From: JAICSD01 sp963836665
GTDB taxonomy: Bacteria > Acidobacteriota > Vicinamibacteria > Vicinamibacterales > 2-12-FULL-66-21
DNA length: 64,000 nucleotides
Assembly (NCBI GenBank): GCA_963836665.1
Contig: CAWIKL010000001.1
Location: forward strand, 124,001-188,000
Reading direction: 5' to 3'
This document shows, piece by piece, positions 54,895 to 64,000 of this stretch. The position numbers were made by a program, and so were the translations under genes. The first letter of the stretch is position 1; every line of letters starts with the position of its first letter. The notes beneath the pieces were generated by a model. It worked only from the letters and a program-made list of their open reading frames with translations, ran no database searches and was not told the DNA's origin.

Positions 54895-55797
54895 TCAGTG
54901 AGCGAGGAGGGTCATCGGATTGGTGAGCTTGCCGTTCATCCACACTTCGTAGTGCAGATGCGCGCCGGTCGAGCGCCCGGTGGAACCGACGTAGCCGATG
55001 ACGTCGCCGCGTTTGACGCGCTGATCGGCCATCACCGCGATGCGTGAGAGATGGCCGTACTTGGTCATGATCCCGAAGCCGTGATCGAGTGACACCATGT
55101 TGCCGAAGGCGCCGTTGGGGCCCGCGGCGGCGACGGTCGCGTCGCCGGTCGCGATCACGGGTTGGCCGTAATCAGCCGAGATGTCGAGACCGGGATGGAA
55201 GTCCTGGTCGTTGGTGAATGGATCGGTGCGATTGCCGTATAACGAGGTGAGCCAGCCAGCGACGGGCCAGACCGACGGCGTGGCGGCGGCGAGCGCGTTG
55301 CGGCGCTCGACACTATCGCGCACCGAGTCGAGACGGCTGCCGATCACGCCGAGGAGGTCGCTGAGCACGCCGAGCACGGTGTCGGGTGAGGCCAGCCCGC
55401 TCTTGAGCACTGGGGCGAACGTGCTGGCGCTGACGCCGCCGCCCATGGCGCGCGACTTGACGTTGGTGGGCAATTTGTCCATGGCCCGGCTGGCGTTCGC
55501 ATCGACGGCCGCGCGCTCACCGAGGTCATCGACCGCGGTCTGCAGAGCCGACACCTGGTTGGCCAGTTGCCCGGTCGCCTCGCGATAGCTGGCGTTCTCG
55601 ACCTGCAGCGACGCGTTTGTCGACTGCAGATCGTTGATGGCAGCCAGTGCGCTCCACCGCGCGCCCATGCCAATCAGCACTGGCAACGCAAACAGGCCTG
55701 CGGCGACCGCGAAGGCCGGCCACAGTGAAATTGTCAGACGACGGACAGCGCCCGTCTGGCGGTCGGCAACAACGAAGGTGTAACGGCGTGCGCGCAT
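54895..55797 (-). CDS. M23-family (LytM) peptidase, membrane anchored
   Basis: 300 residues. The N-terminal segment (LWPAFAVAAGLFALPVLIGMG) is a single membrane anchor, followed by a coiled coil (LQSTNASLQVENASYREATG). The C-terminal LytM domain has HPGLDIS, KYGHLSRI and GAHLHYEVW, so all zinc ligands are present. Such enzymes hydrolyse peptide cross-links in peptidoglycan or regulate amidases during division. Upstream of secA on the same strand. Confidence 0.87.
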   Translation of the reverse strand: MRARRYTFVVADRQTGAVRRLTISLWPAFAVAAGLFALPVLIGMGARWSALAAINDLQSTNASLQVENASYREATGQLANQVSALQTAVDDLGERAAVDANASRAMDKLPTNVKSRAMGGGVSASTFAPVLKSGLASPDTVLGVLSDLLGVIGSRLDSVRDSVERRNALAAATPSVWPVAGWLTSLYGNRTDPFTNDQDFHPGLDISADYGQPVIATGDATVAAAGPNGAFGNMVSLDHGFGIMTKYGHLSRIAVMADQRVKRGDVIGYVGSTGRSTGAHLHYEVWMNGKLTNPMTLLAH

Positions 55798-55951
55798 CAG
55801 GTCCGGTCGAGTTGGTGAAACCCCGGAAGTATAGCACAGCTCTCAGGTTGCAGGCGAAGTCGGCCGCACCCTTGCACTGCGGGCACCTGAGACCCTGCGA
55901 ATGGTCGCGTGTTGGGCAAGAGCGTACCCAGATGCGGAAAGGAGACGGCAC

Positions 55952-56089
55952 ATGAAGGCCACGGTGATGCTCGCCGTCCTCCTCCTTCTCGCCATGAAGG
56001 CCGACCATCCACCTGAGTCGGCGTGGATGCTGCTGTCGGGGGCGGCTTTGATCGCACTCGGCAGTCTCGTGCGGCGGCTGACGCCTTGA
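55952..56089 (+). CDS. Very small membrane protein
   Basis: 45 residues from ATG 55952 with AAAGGAGAC eight bases upstream. Two short hydrophobic stretches (TVMLAVLLLLAMKA and AWMLLSGAALIALGSLV) with an Arg-rich end (RRLTP) resembling the C-terminus of sorted membrane proteins. Lies just before the PEP-CTERM substrate and exosortase. Function unknown. Confidence 0.5.
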   Translation: MKATVMLAVLLLLAMKADHPPESAWMLLSGAALIALGSLVRRLTP

Positions 56090-56139
56090 GCTCGCAGACC
56101 GTGCTGTTACGCCGTCCGTCACGGACGGGTGGAGGTGCC

Positions 56140-56829
56140 ATGAAAAACGTGCAAGTGGCCCTGATTGCGGGGTGCGCCGGACTGGTATGTCCAGCAGCGG
56201 CGCGCGCCGAACCAATCTCGACGGTGTTCAGTACCAGCGCGGGCGCCAGCGTGGCGTTGCCCGGGGCGGGTACAGGCGGGGGGACGCTCGATTTCGGGAG
56301 TCTGTCGCTCGGCGGCGGATCGAGCGCGATCGTCCTGGTCAACGGGCTTAAGGGGCACGCCAACGTCCCGTTATCCTTTACCATTTTCGATACGGCGTCG
56401 AGCCCGTTCACGGTACTGACGGCGGAGATCCTGGATCCACTGTCGGACGGCTTCGACGCGATGGATCCAAAACCGCAGCCTGGCTACATTCCTGCCGGCT
56501 ACAGTACCTCGAACAACACTGACGGCCTGAGCTTCGCGTGGAACAGCGGTCTGGCGCGCAGCGCCGTATTCGCCAACGGCGGGGCCGCCACGCTCCATGT
56601 CGATGAAGACACCAACGCTCGCGACATGCTGTCGTTCCATGGGTTCAGCGGCGGCACGCGGGCGAACGTCTCGTTCGGGCTGCGCGACAATCTCGGCAAT
56701 CGCGGCTTTCTCGTGCGGTTCAGCGTCAACGGCACTCCGGGGGGGGCCTCCACGCCCGAGCCGGCCTCGCTACTGCTGCTCGGGACCGGTGTGGTCGGGT
56801 TGCTGCGGTTCGGGCGGCGTCTGATCTGA
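56140..56829 (+). CDS. PEP-CTERM sorted exported protein
   Basis: 229 residues, GGAGG before ATG 56140. N-terminal signal peptide (NVQVALIAGCAGLVCPAAAR). The C-terminus has a classic PEP-CTERM tripartite signal: PEP in TPEPASLLLLG, a hydrophobic span (TGVVGLLRF) and a basic end (GRRLI). The body is Gly/Ser/Asn-rich with a choice-of-anchor look. It is the probable local substrate of the exosortase encoded next; the role is likely extracellular matrix or surface structure. Confidence 0.85.
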   Translation: MKNVQVALIAGCAGLVCPAAARAEPISTVFSTSAGASVALPGAGTGGGTLDFGSLSLGGGSSAIVLVNGLKGHANVPLSFTIFDTASSPFTVLTAEILDPLSDGFDAMDPKPQPGYIPAGYSTSNNTDGLSFAWNSGLARSAVFANGGAATLHVDEDTNARDMLSFHGFSGGTRANVSFGLRDNLGNRGFLVRFSVNGTPGGASTPEPASLLLLGTGVVGLLRFGRRLI

Positions 56830-56836
56830 GCGCGCG

Positions 56837-57703
56837 ATGACGGTTCGGTCGTCGCATCCCTTCGCCGCGCCGGCACTCGTCCTTGCCGTCACGCTCGCCG
56901 TCTACCTTCCCACGCTCTCGTCGCTCGTCCGCCAATGGGCGAGCGACGAGAACTACTCGCACGGCTTTCTCGTCGTCCCGTTCGCGTTCTACTTCGCCTG
57001 GCGCGATCGCCGACGGATCGCGGCACTTCCCTGCGCCCCGCACCTGGCCGGCCTCGTGCTGGTCGCGGTTTCGCTGGTCGTCTTCCTGGCCGGACAGCTC
57101 GGAGCCGAGCTGTTCCTGTCGCGCGTGTCGCTCCTTGGGGTGATTGCGGGGACCGTCGTCGCGCTCTACGGCGCGCCCCGGCTCCGCGCGCTGGCCTTTC
57201 CGCTCCTGCTGGCGCTGGTGGCGATCCCGCTGCCTGCGGTCGTGTTCAATCGCATCGCCTTCCCCTTGCAACTCCTTGCCTCGCGCGCCGCCGAGACGAC
57301 GCTGTCCGGGCTCGGGGTGCCGGTGCTGCGCGAGGGCAACGTCCTCGTCTTGTCATCGATGACGCTGGAAGTGGCCCAGGCGTGCAGCGGCATCCGCTCG
57401 CTGGTGTCATTGTTCAGCGTCGCGCTGCTGCTCGGCAACCTCGCCGGCTTGCGACAGTGGGCGCGCGGTGTGCTCGCCGTTCTCTCGGTCCCGATCGCTG
57501 TCCTCGCCAACGCGGCGCGCGTGACCGGGACCGGAATAGCCGCGGCGTGGATCGGTCCTTACGCCGCTGAGGGGTTCTTTCACGAGTTTGCCGGCTGGGT
57601 GGTGTTCGTTGCCGCGTTCGCGCTGCTGCTGGCGGCGGAGCGCCTGCTGCGCCGTGTCCGCGACTGGCGTCCTGCGCCCCGCCCCGCGGCGGTGCTGACG
57701 TGA
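56837..57703 (+). CDS. xrtA: Exosortase
   Basis: 288 residues, eight or so membrane spans. Conserved catalytic triad of the exosortase family: Cys in EVAQACSGIRSL, Arg in NAARVTGTG and His in FFHEFAGWVVF. It cleaves PEP-CTERM signals and transfers or releases the protein. The subtype letter is by general resemblance to exosortase A and is not certain. Overlaps the epsI-like gene by four bases. Confidence 0.88.
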   Translation: MTVRSSHPFAAPALVLAVTLAVYLPTLSSLVRQWASDENYSHGFLVVPFAFYFAWRDRRRIAALPCAPHLAGLVLVAVSLVVFLAGQLGAELFLSRVSLLGVIAGTVVALYGAPRLRALAFPLLLALVAIPLPAVVFNRIAFPLQLLASRAAETTLSGLGVPVLREGNVLVLSSMTLEVAQACSGIRSLVSLFSVALLLGNLAGLRQWARGVLAVLSVPIAVLANAARVTGTGIAAAWIGPYAAEGFFHEFAGWVVFVAAFALLLAAERLLRRVRDWRPAPRPAAVLT

Positions 57704-58326
57704 TGGCGCGGGCGCTGGTGCTGTCGGCGATGATCGGAGCGGCGGGCATGGCGGCGCAGCGGCGTACCGGGGTGGAGACCCCGGTAGCGATACGGCCCTT
57801 GCAGACCTTTCCGGCGGCGGTCGACGCGTGGACGGCCGCCGGCGAGGTGCCGCTCGACGCCGAGGCGCGTGAGATCCTCCGCGCCGACGACTATCTCGAT
57901 CGGGACTATCGCGGCCCGGCCGGCCGCGTGGTCAATCTTTACGTCGCGTATTACGCCAGCCAACGCCAGGGAGACGCCATTCATTCGCCGCAAAACTGCC
58001 TGCCGGGATCGGGGTGGCAGCCGGTCGAATCGAGTGTCGAGACCTGGCACGCGGACGGCCGCAACGTGCCGGTCAACCGCTACGTCATCGAGCGCGGCGG
58101 GCGGCGGCAGCTCGCCTACTACTGGTACGAGGGACGCGGGCGGGTCGTCGCCAACGAATTCGCGAACAAGTTCTGGCTGATCGTTGACGCCGCACGGCTC
58201 GGCCGCAGCGACGGCGCGCTCGTTCGCGTGATGACTGCGGCGGACCCATCGACGCCAGCCGGCGAAGACGCCGGAGCTGAATTCAGCCGAAGTGTATTCC
58301 CAGTCCTTGCGAGCTATCTGCCATGA
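57700..58326 (+). CDS. epsI: EpsI-family exosortase-associated protein
   Basis: 208 residues, start GTG 57700 overlapping the exosortase stop; ATG 57703 is equally possible. A short hydrophobic N-terminus (LVLSAMIGAAGMAA) is followed by the EpsI (DUF3485) core: ILRADDYLDRDYR, VNLYVAYYASQRQGDAIHSP, QNCLPGSGW, YYWYEGRGRVVANEFANKFW. EpsI is often fused to or adjacent to exosortases and is linked to exopolysaccharide production. Overlaps the next gene by four bases. Confidence 0.85.
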   Translation: MMARALVLSAMIGAAGMAAQRRTGVETPVAIRPLQTFPAAVDAWTAAGEVPLDAEAREILRADDYLDRDYRGPAGRVVNLYVAYYASQRQGDAIHSPQNCLPGSGWQPVESSVETWHADGRNVPVNRYVIERGGRRQLAYYWYEGRGRVVANEFANKFWLIVDAARLGRSDGALVRVMTAADPSTPAGEDAGAEFSRSVFPVLASYLP

Positions 58327-60494
58327 CGAAACGACTTCTTTTTGCGGCCGCCGCTATCGCGGCGATCCCGGCCCTGACCGCCTGCCACGCGGCCCCGACC
58401 ACGATAGCCGCGAACGCGATGGCAAAAGGTGACGCCTACCGCGCGCAACACAAGTACGCCGAAGCGGCGATCGAGTACCGGCGGGCGATCCAGGCGCAGC
58501 CGCTGCGCAGTGATGCGCACGGGCGGCTCGCGGACGCATACATGGCGTCGGGGGAACCACTGAAGGCGTATCCCGAGTTCGTGCGTGTCGCGGAACTCGA
58601 CGACAGTAATCTCGACGCGGACGTGCAGGCGGGAAATATCCTGCTGATGACCGGCCGCTACGACGAGGCGAGCCGCCGCGCCGACCTGGTGCTCGCGCGC
58701 GACCCGCGCAACGCTGCCGCCTACGTGCTGCGCGGCAACGCGCTCGCGGGGCTCAACGAGCCCGGTCGGGCGGTGCGCGAGATGGAGCAGGCTCTGGCGA
58801 TCGATCCCGCCAATGCCTCAGCCTATCGCGCGCTCGGCACCGTGCAGTTCGCGGCGGGCCGGCACGAGCAGGCGCGGCAGTCGTTCGACAAGGCGGTCGC
58901 CCTGGCGCCGGCGTCGGTCGACGCGCGCCTGGCGCTGGCGCAGTTCCTCTGGGCTACCGGCGACTCTGCCTCGACCGAACGTGAACTGCGTGACGCGCTA
59001 ACCCTCGGTGAGCACGCCGAACTCGTACACCGTGCGCTCGCACTGTTCTATCTGGAGATGGGGCGCACGGCCGAGGCCGAGCCGCACTTCCAGGCGCTGG
59101 CCGGCACGCCAGACGGCGCGCTGGCTCTCACCGATTTCTACATGGGTGTCGGGCGCCTCGACGAGGCGCTGCGGACAGCCGAGAAGGTACGGTCGCCGAG
59201 ACGGGCGCGGCGCGAGGCGCAGATTCGCGTCTCTGCGATCCGGCAGCGTCAGGGTAAGACGGCCGACGCGCTGGCGATCGCCGACGCGCTGGTTAAGGAA
59301 GATGGCCGCGACGGGGCGGCCCGCCTGCTACGGGCTCGGGTGCTGCTCGCCTCGGGGCAAGGGGAGGCCGCGGCGCAAGAGGCGCAACGTGCGGCGGGCG
59401 ACGATCCGACGTCAGCGCCAGCCTTCTACACGGTCGGGCTCGCGGCGCTGGCACGGCACGATGCGCGCGCCGCCGAAGACGCATTCGAGAAGACGCTGGC
59501 GCTCAATCCGCATGCGGTGGCGGCGCAGATGCAGCTGGCGCAATTGCGCCTGTCGCTCGGAGATGGCGGCGGGGCCCTCCAGGCGGCCGAGCGTGCTGCG
59601 GCGGCGCACCGCGGCGATCCCGAGGCCGTCGTGCTGTTGTCGCGCGCGCTGCGGGCGACCGGTGACGTCGACCGCGCGCGCCGCGAGCTGGCCGCGGTGC
59701 CGTCGCACGATCCCAAGGTCGACGTCGAGCGCGGGCTGACCGAGCTGGCCGCCGGCCACGTGGCCGAAGCGCGGACCGCCGTGTCGCGCGCCCTCGAGCA
59801 GGCGCCGGCCGACGACGCGGCGCGCAGCGCGGCAGTGGCGATTGATCTGGCCTCAGGCAACGTCGCCTCGGCGCAGCAGCGCGTGGACGGCTGGCTCGCC
59901 ACCCGCCAGGATCCGGCGACGACGATCCTCGCTGCGCGGGTCGGCCTGGCCGCGCACGACGACGCCAGGGCGGAACGCCGGCTGCTCGACGTCATCCGCT
60001 CGGCGCCCGATCGCTCCGACGCCTACGAACTGCTCGCTGCGCTCTACGCCCGCCAAGGCAACGTTGCGGCCGCGGTCGCGCGCTATCGCGACGCCGCCGC
60101 CCGGGTGCCGAACCCGACCGGTCCGGGCACGATGGCCGCCATCCTGCTCGAATCGGGGCACGATGCAGCCGCGGCCCGCGCGCAGTACGAGTCCGTCCTG
60201 GCCCGCGATCCGCACGCCGGGATTGCGGCAAACAACCTGGCCTGGATCCTCGCCGACGCCGGCGACCTGAGCACCGCGGAACGATGGGCGCAGACGGCGG
60301 TCGAGACCCTGCGCGGACGCCCGGAGCCGCACGACACGCTCGGGTACGTGTACCTGAAGCAAGGGCGAGCCTCCGAAGCGGCCGCGGCGTTCGCGTGGGC
60401 GCTGTCGCTGGCACCGGGCAACGCGACCTATCTTGCGCATGCGGCCGAAGCCCGTGCCGCTGTTTCTGCCGACTCTCACCGCGTGACGCGCTAG
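58323..60494 (+). CDS. TPR-repeat lipoprotein of the exosortase locus
   Basis: 723 residues from ATG 58323. Lipoprotein signal ending AIPALTAC. At least a dozen tetratricopeptide repeats follow (KYAEAAIEYRRAIQAQPLRS, GRHEQARQSFDKAVALAPAS, DARAAEDAFEKTLALNPHAV, RASEAAAAFAWALSLAPGN). It corresponds in placement and architecture to the PrsT-type TPR lipoproteins of PEP-CTERM/exopolysaccharide clusters, which act as scaffolds for assembly or export. Last gene of the locus. Confidence 0.8.
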   Translation: MTKRLLFAAAAIAAIPALTACHAAPTTIAANAMAKGDAYRAQHKYAEAAIEYRRAIQAQPLRSDAHGRLADAYMASGEPLKAYPEFVRVAELDDSNLDADVQAGNILLMTGRYDEASRRADLVLARDPRNAAAYVLRGNALAGLNEPGRAVREMEQALAIDPANASAYRALGTVQFAAGRHEQARQSFDKAVALAPASVDARLALAQFLWATGDSASTERELRDALTLGEHAELVHRALALFYLEMGRTAEAEPHFQALAGTPDGALALTDFYMGVGRLDEALRTAEKVRSPRRARREAQIRVSAIRQRQGKTADALAIADALVKEDGRDGAARLLRARVLLASGQGEAAAQEAQRAAGDDPTSAPAFYTVGLAALARHDARAAEDAFEKTLALNPHAVAAQMQLAQLRLSLGDGGGALQAAERAAAAHRGDPEAVVLLSRALRATGDVDRARRELAAVPSHDPKVDVERGLTELAAGHVAEARTAVSRALEQAPADDAARSAAVAIDLASGNVASAQQRVDGWLATRQDPATTILAARVGLAAHDDARAERRLLDVIRSAPDRSDAYELLAALYARQGNVAAAVARYRDAAARVPNPTGPGTMAAILLESGHDAAAARAQYESVLARDPHAGIAANNLAWILADAGDLSTAERWAQTAVETLRGRPEPHDTLGYVYLKQGRASEAAAAFAWALSLAPGNATYLAHAAEARAAVSADSHRVTR

Positions 60495-60594
60495 TCGTTC
60501 TGCGTATCTCCGCGATCGCGCGGCCGCTGCGGGGCAAAATCTCTACGCATTCCTCGCGATCGCGGGTGAGTCGTTCCTTGCAGCAGCCCTGAGC

Positions 60595-62103
60595 GTGCTG
60601 GCACGCGTGCGGTCGGCGGCGGTCTTCGGCGTCGAGGCGTTTCCCGTCACCATCGAGGTTGACGCCTCCTTTGGCCTGCCCGGATTCACGGTCGTCGGGC
60701 TCCCCGACGCCATCGTTCGCGAGAGCCGCGATCGGATACGCAGTGCCATCCGCAATTCGGGCTTCGAGTTTCCCAGGCACCGCATCACCGTCAACCTCGC
60801 GCCGGCAGACATGCGCAAGGCGGGAGCCTCATTCGACTTGCCGATCGCGCTCGGCGTTCTGGCCGCATCGGGCGTGGTGCAGCGGCGCGACGTCGAGGAC
60901 GTGGTGATCGTCGGCGAGCTCTCCCTCGACGGCGGCATCCAGGCGGCTCGTGGCGTGCTCCCGATCGCCGTCGCCGCCCGCCGCCAGCGCATCCCCGGCG
61001 TGCTACTGCCGACGGCCAACGGTCAGGAGGCGGCGGTGGTCGAAGGCCTGCACTTCTTTCCGGTGGCCTCGCTGACGGAGGCTGTCGTCGCCCTGAACGA
61101 CCCGCGTCCCGTCCATCTCGAGGCGCAGCCGCAGGGGGCGGCGCCTGAAAGCGTGCATGGTGACTTCGCGGACGTACGCGGCCAGCTCCTGGCGCGCCGC
61201 GCCCTCGAAATTGCAGCGGCGGGCGGCCACAACGTGCTGCTCTCGGGGGCACCGGGCTCGGGCAAGACGATGATGGCCAAGCGCGCCGCCGGGATCCTTC
61301 CGTCACTGACCTTTGACGAATCCCTCGAAGTGACGGCGATCCACTCGGTTGCCGGGCTGTTGTCGGGCGGCAGCGGACTGGTGCGGGCGCGTCCGTTCCG
61401 CGCGCCGCATCACACCATTTCCGACGTTGCGCTCGTCGGTGGCGGATCGAACCCCCGACCAGGCGAGATCAGTCTTGCGCACCACGGCGTGCTGTTCCTT
61501 GACGAGATGCCGGAGTTCAGTCGCCATGTGCTCGAGGTCCTGCGCCAGCCGCTCGAGGACGGCTTCGTCCGCATCTCACGCGCACAGCGGACGGCGGTGT
61601 TCCCGGCGCGCTTCGTCCTGGTCGGCGCCATGAATCCGTGCCCGTGCGGATTTCTGGGGGATGCGCGCCGCGCCTGCCGCTGCACGCCGGCGCAGATCGA
61701 CCGCTACGCGGCGCGGCTCTCCGGTCCGCTGCGCGACCGCATCGATCTGACGGTGTCGGTGGCGGCGCTGCCGACGAGCGAGCTGACCGGAGAGGGCGAG
61801 AACGAGCCGACCGCGGCGATCCGCACGCGCGTCGAACGCGCCCGCGCAATGCAGGCGGCGCGCGCCGAAACCACCGCTGCCACCGTCAACGCAGGCCTGG
61901 CCGGGCGCGCGCTGCGGCGGGTGTGTACGCTCGACGCTCGCACGGAGCGTTTGCTCCACGACGCCAGCGAGCGGCTGGGGCTGACCGCGCGCTCCTTCGA
62001 TCGTCTTCTTCGCGTCTCACGGACGATTGCGGATCTGCGTGCGTCGCCAGGCGTCGCATTCGAGCACGTCGCGGAAGCGCTGCAATTCAGAAGTCAGCAG
62101 TAG
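60595..62103 (+). CDS. comM: ComM/YifB-family Mg-chelatase-like AAA+ ATPase
   Basis: 502 residues from GTG 60595. N-terminal Lon-like domain (FPVTIEVDASFGLPGFTVVG, DLPIALGVLAASG), a central AAA+ domain with Walker A GAPGSGKT and Walker B LFLDEMPEF, and RPFRAPHHTISDVALVGGG. A Cys cluster (NPCPCGFLGDARRACRC) precedes the C-terminal helical domain ending SPGVAFEHVAEALQFR. In Vibrio, ComM is a branch-migration helicase in natural transformation; YifB homologues are widespread, so competence here is not implied. Confidence 0.9.
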   Translation: MLARVRSAAVFGVEAFPVTIEVDASFGLPGFTVVGLPDAIVRESRDRIRSAIRNSGFEFPRHRITVNLAPADMRKAGASFDLPIALGVLAASGVVQRRDVEDVVIVGELSLDGGIQAARGVLPIAVAARRQRIPGVLLPTANGQEAAVVEGLHFFPVASLTEAVVALNDPRPVHLEAQPQGAAPESVHGDFADVRGQLLARRALEIAAAGGHNVLLSGAPGSGKTMMAKRAAGILPSLTFDESLEVTAIHSVAGLLSGGSGLVRARPFRAPHHTISDVALVGGGSNPRPGEISLAHHGVLFLDEMPEFSRHVLEVLRQPLEDGFVRISRAQRTAVFPARFVLVGAMNPCPCGFLGDARRACRCTPAQIDRYAARLSGPLRDRIDLTVSVAALPTSELTGEGENEPTAAIRTRVERARAMQAARAETTAATVNAGLAGRALRRVCTLDARTERLLHDASERLGLTARSFDRLLRVSRTIADLRASPGVAFEHVAEALQFRSQQ

Positions 62104-62221
62104 CCGGTAGTCAGAAAAACTAACGGCCGGTGGCCGGTTGGGAGTGGGCCAGAGTCGGTGGTCGTGCCAGTGCGCGGTGACGACGGCGTGCCGGCCGCAC
62201 ACTGTCGTCTGGCAGCTGTCT

Positions 62222-63962
62222 TTACTGGTGGCCGCTCGCGCCGGTCTGGTGCGAGGTCATGATCTTCAACCGCGTGCCAGGGGCGATGCGATTACTCGAG
62301 AGCCGGTTCCAGCTCTTGATCTTCGCCACCGTCGTGTCGAAGAGCTGCGCGATCGAAAACAGGGTGTCCCCCTGCCTGACCTTGTAGGTGACAGCGACCA
62401 CTCTGGCGGGCTGAGACACGGTCGGCGTGGCAGCCGGTTCGGCGATGTTGCGCGAAGCGACCGCTGAGGGAGCGGTGTGCTCGGTGCGGGCCGCGAGGAT
62501 TGTCGCCGGCTGGCGCGGGATGATCAACTCCTGGCCCGGACGCAGATGCGCGGTCAACGACAGGTTATTGGCTTCCGCGACATCGCTTCGCGACACGCCG
62601 AAGTGGCGCGCGACAGTGAGCAGCGTCTCGCCCTTCTTGGCGGTGTACCACTTGAAGGTGCTGAAGTCGGCAGGGGAGGCCTCCGCCAGCCGGGCGGTCA
62701 GCTTGTCAGCCGTGCCGGCCGGAACCTTGACTTCGTAGTTCGGCTTGGCTGGCGTCGTCCAGCGGCGCAGCTCCGGGTTGAGCTGCTGAATCTCGTCCAC
62801 GCTGGTGCCGGCCCACTCCGCGACACGGCGCAGGTCGATCGCCTGCGGCAGCGCGACCTTCTCGTATACGGTCGGCTCGGCCGAGGCAATCTCGAAGCCG
62901 GTACTGGGCGGGGTTCCTGCCAATGATCATCGCGGCGAGGATGAGTGGCACGTACTCGCGCGTTTCCTTGGGCAGCCATTTCGACGTCGCGGACAGCTGC
63001 CAGAAATCGTCGACGCCCGATCGCTTCATCGCGCGCGAGACGCGGCCCGGGCCGCCGTTATAGGCGGCGAGCACCATGTTCCAGTCGCCGTCGAACATCG
63101 TGCTCAGGGTCTTCAGGTAGCGCGCCGCGGCGATTGTCGCCTTCTCCGGGTCCGAGCGCTCGTCGATGAACCAGTCGATCTTGAGGTCGTGCTCCTGCGC
63201 CGTCCCCTTCATGAACTGCCACGGCCCCTTGGCGTTGGCTTTCGACAGCGCGTTGGTCTTGAAGGAGCTCTCGATGATCGGGATGTAGGCGAGATCCAGC
63301 GGCAGGCCCTCGGCGCGGAAGACATTCTCGATCATCGGCATGTACTTCGCGCCGCGTTCGAGGCTTTCTTGGATGTAATCGCGCAGCCGTCCCTGGAACA
63401 CTTCCACGTAGGAGAGGATTTTCGCGTTGTCGGGAATCGGAATGTCGTGCGCGTTGTGCTGCAGGTCGGCCTTGACTGCCGCCTGTGTCGCCGCGTCGGC
63501 GGCCGGGGCCGGGAAGGTCGTGGCGTTCTTCAGCAGCTCGTCGATCGGCGCGGCGACGACCCGCTGTTCGGCGAAGCCGTCGCCCTGCGACAGCGCCGTG
63601 ACCTCGTAGGCGTTGACCCGATCGATAAGACGATCGAAATGTTCACGCAGGCGCGCATCGGTGCGCGCGCCGTAGGGCGCATCGAGCAGCACCCCCACGG
63701 CGCGGTCGAAATCCTGCCGTGCCTTTTCGAGGTGGCCCGCCTTCAACTCCTGCTCGCCGGCCTGGAAGTGCGCCTGGGATGTCGCGATCAGTGCGTCAAT
63801 CGGATCAACCAGGGACCTGGCGGGCGCGGACGCCGGCTGTTGGGCCACCGTGACGACCGGAGCGGGGGGCGGGGGGACGCGGACCTGCGGCTTCGGATTG
63901 GCACCACACGCGCCAACCAGTACACAGCACCCGACGCCGAACGTCCTTCGCGGCATTCTCAT
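62222..63962 (-). CDS. LysM-containing lytic transglycosylase (MltD-like), frame broken by one base
   Basis: Corrected length 579 residues, start ATG 63962 or GTG 63965. A lipoprotein signal (GVGCCVLVGAC) and a linker (~residues 20-150) lead to an SLT domain with catalytic Glu in YIPIIESSFKTNALS, GPWQFMKGTA and VLAAYNGGPGRVSRAM. After AAMIIGRNPAQY the frame shifts and GFEIASAEPTVYEKV continues; one base removed at GGTACT (62900-62905) restores it. The C-terminus carries LysM repeats (YTAKKGETLLTVARHFGVSR and YKVRQGDTLFSIAQLFDTTV). It cleaves peptidoglycan glycan strands. Confidence 0.9.
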
Positions 63963-64000
63963 CACGCTGGAGCACTCCCTTGGGGGACGGCTAATGGATG

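Overview
The window looks like chromosome of a high-GC, Gram-negative, Acidobacteriota-like bacterium, perhaps of the Vicinamibacteria type. This is inferred from gene content: large secreted carboxypeptidase-regulatory-like (CnaB) proteins, a DUF885 lipoprotein, a PEP-CTERM/exosortase locus, a sigma-54-type activator and an OmpA/LysM envelope set. No 16S gene is present, so the taxonomy is a guess.

Layout. 1-1.36 kb: end of a TPR protein and a short-chain dehydrogenase. 1.38-5.33 kb: an accessory strip with VapBC, a DUF104 antitoxin, BrnT and DUF433 relics, an intact ParDE pair, a receiver-domain protein and a 158-bp direct repeat carrying the end of parE. 5.37-16.09 kb: a 10.7-kb integrated element with different codon use, ending in a serine integrase that runs into a tRNA-Glu(TTC) gene. 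It carries a primase-polymerase/helicase, an origin-like repeat cluster, small zinc-ribbon proteins and a secreted tail-fibre-like protein, but no capsid, portal or terminase gene that I can see. 16.2-20.8 kb: a minus-strand operon of exported proteins including OmpA. 20.98-28.8 kb: DUF885 lipoprotein, RluA-type pseudouridine synthase, DEAD-box helicase, ABC-F ATPase, two small signalling/membrane proteins and Lgt. 28.97-34.5 kb: an overlapping operon with an AAA+ activator lacking GAFTGA, a small Cys-containing exported peptide, a lipoprotein, an ABC permease and ATPase, and a CnaB-like protein. 34.5-41.9 kb: four tandem secreted CnaB paralogues. 42.0-46.4 kb: glycine cleavage genes gcvT-gcvH-gcvP. 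46.5-55.8 kb: class IV aminotransferase, NAD(P)HX repair enzyme, TsaE, IMP dehydrogenase, SecA and an M23 peptidase. 55.9-60.5 kb: a compact PEP-CTERM substrate/exosortase/EpsI/TPR lipoprotein locus. 60.6-64 kb: a ComM-like ATPase and a LysM lytic transglycosylase.

The most striking signal is a sequence-level one. Six otherwise good genes (SDR, vapC, ompA, gcvT, secA, mltD-like) each carry exactly one extra base, and all six lie at the same hexamer GGTACT (AGTACC on the other strand), in both orientations relative to the gene. Since secA is essential, this is most likely a systematic sequencing error at a modified or difficult motif rather than six mutations. The other frame breaks (toxin-antitoxin relics, primase-polymerase) do not lie at this motif.

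The strongest biological candidates are the satellite-like integrated element and the peptide/ABC-transporter operon at 28.97-34.48 kb.
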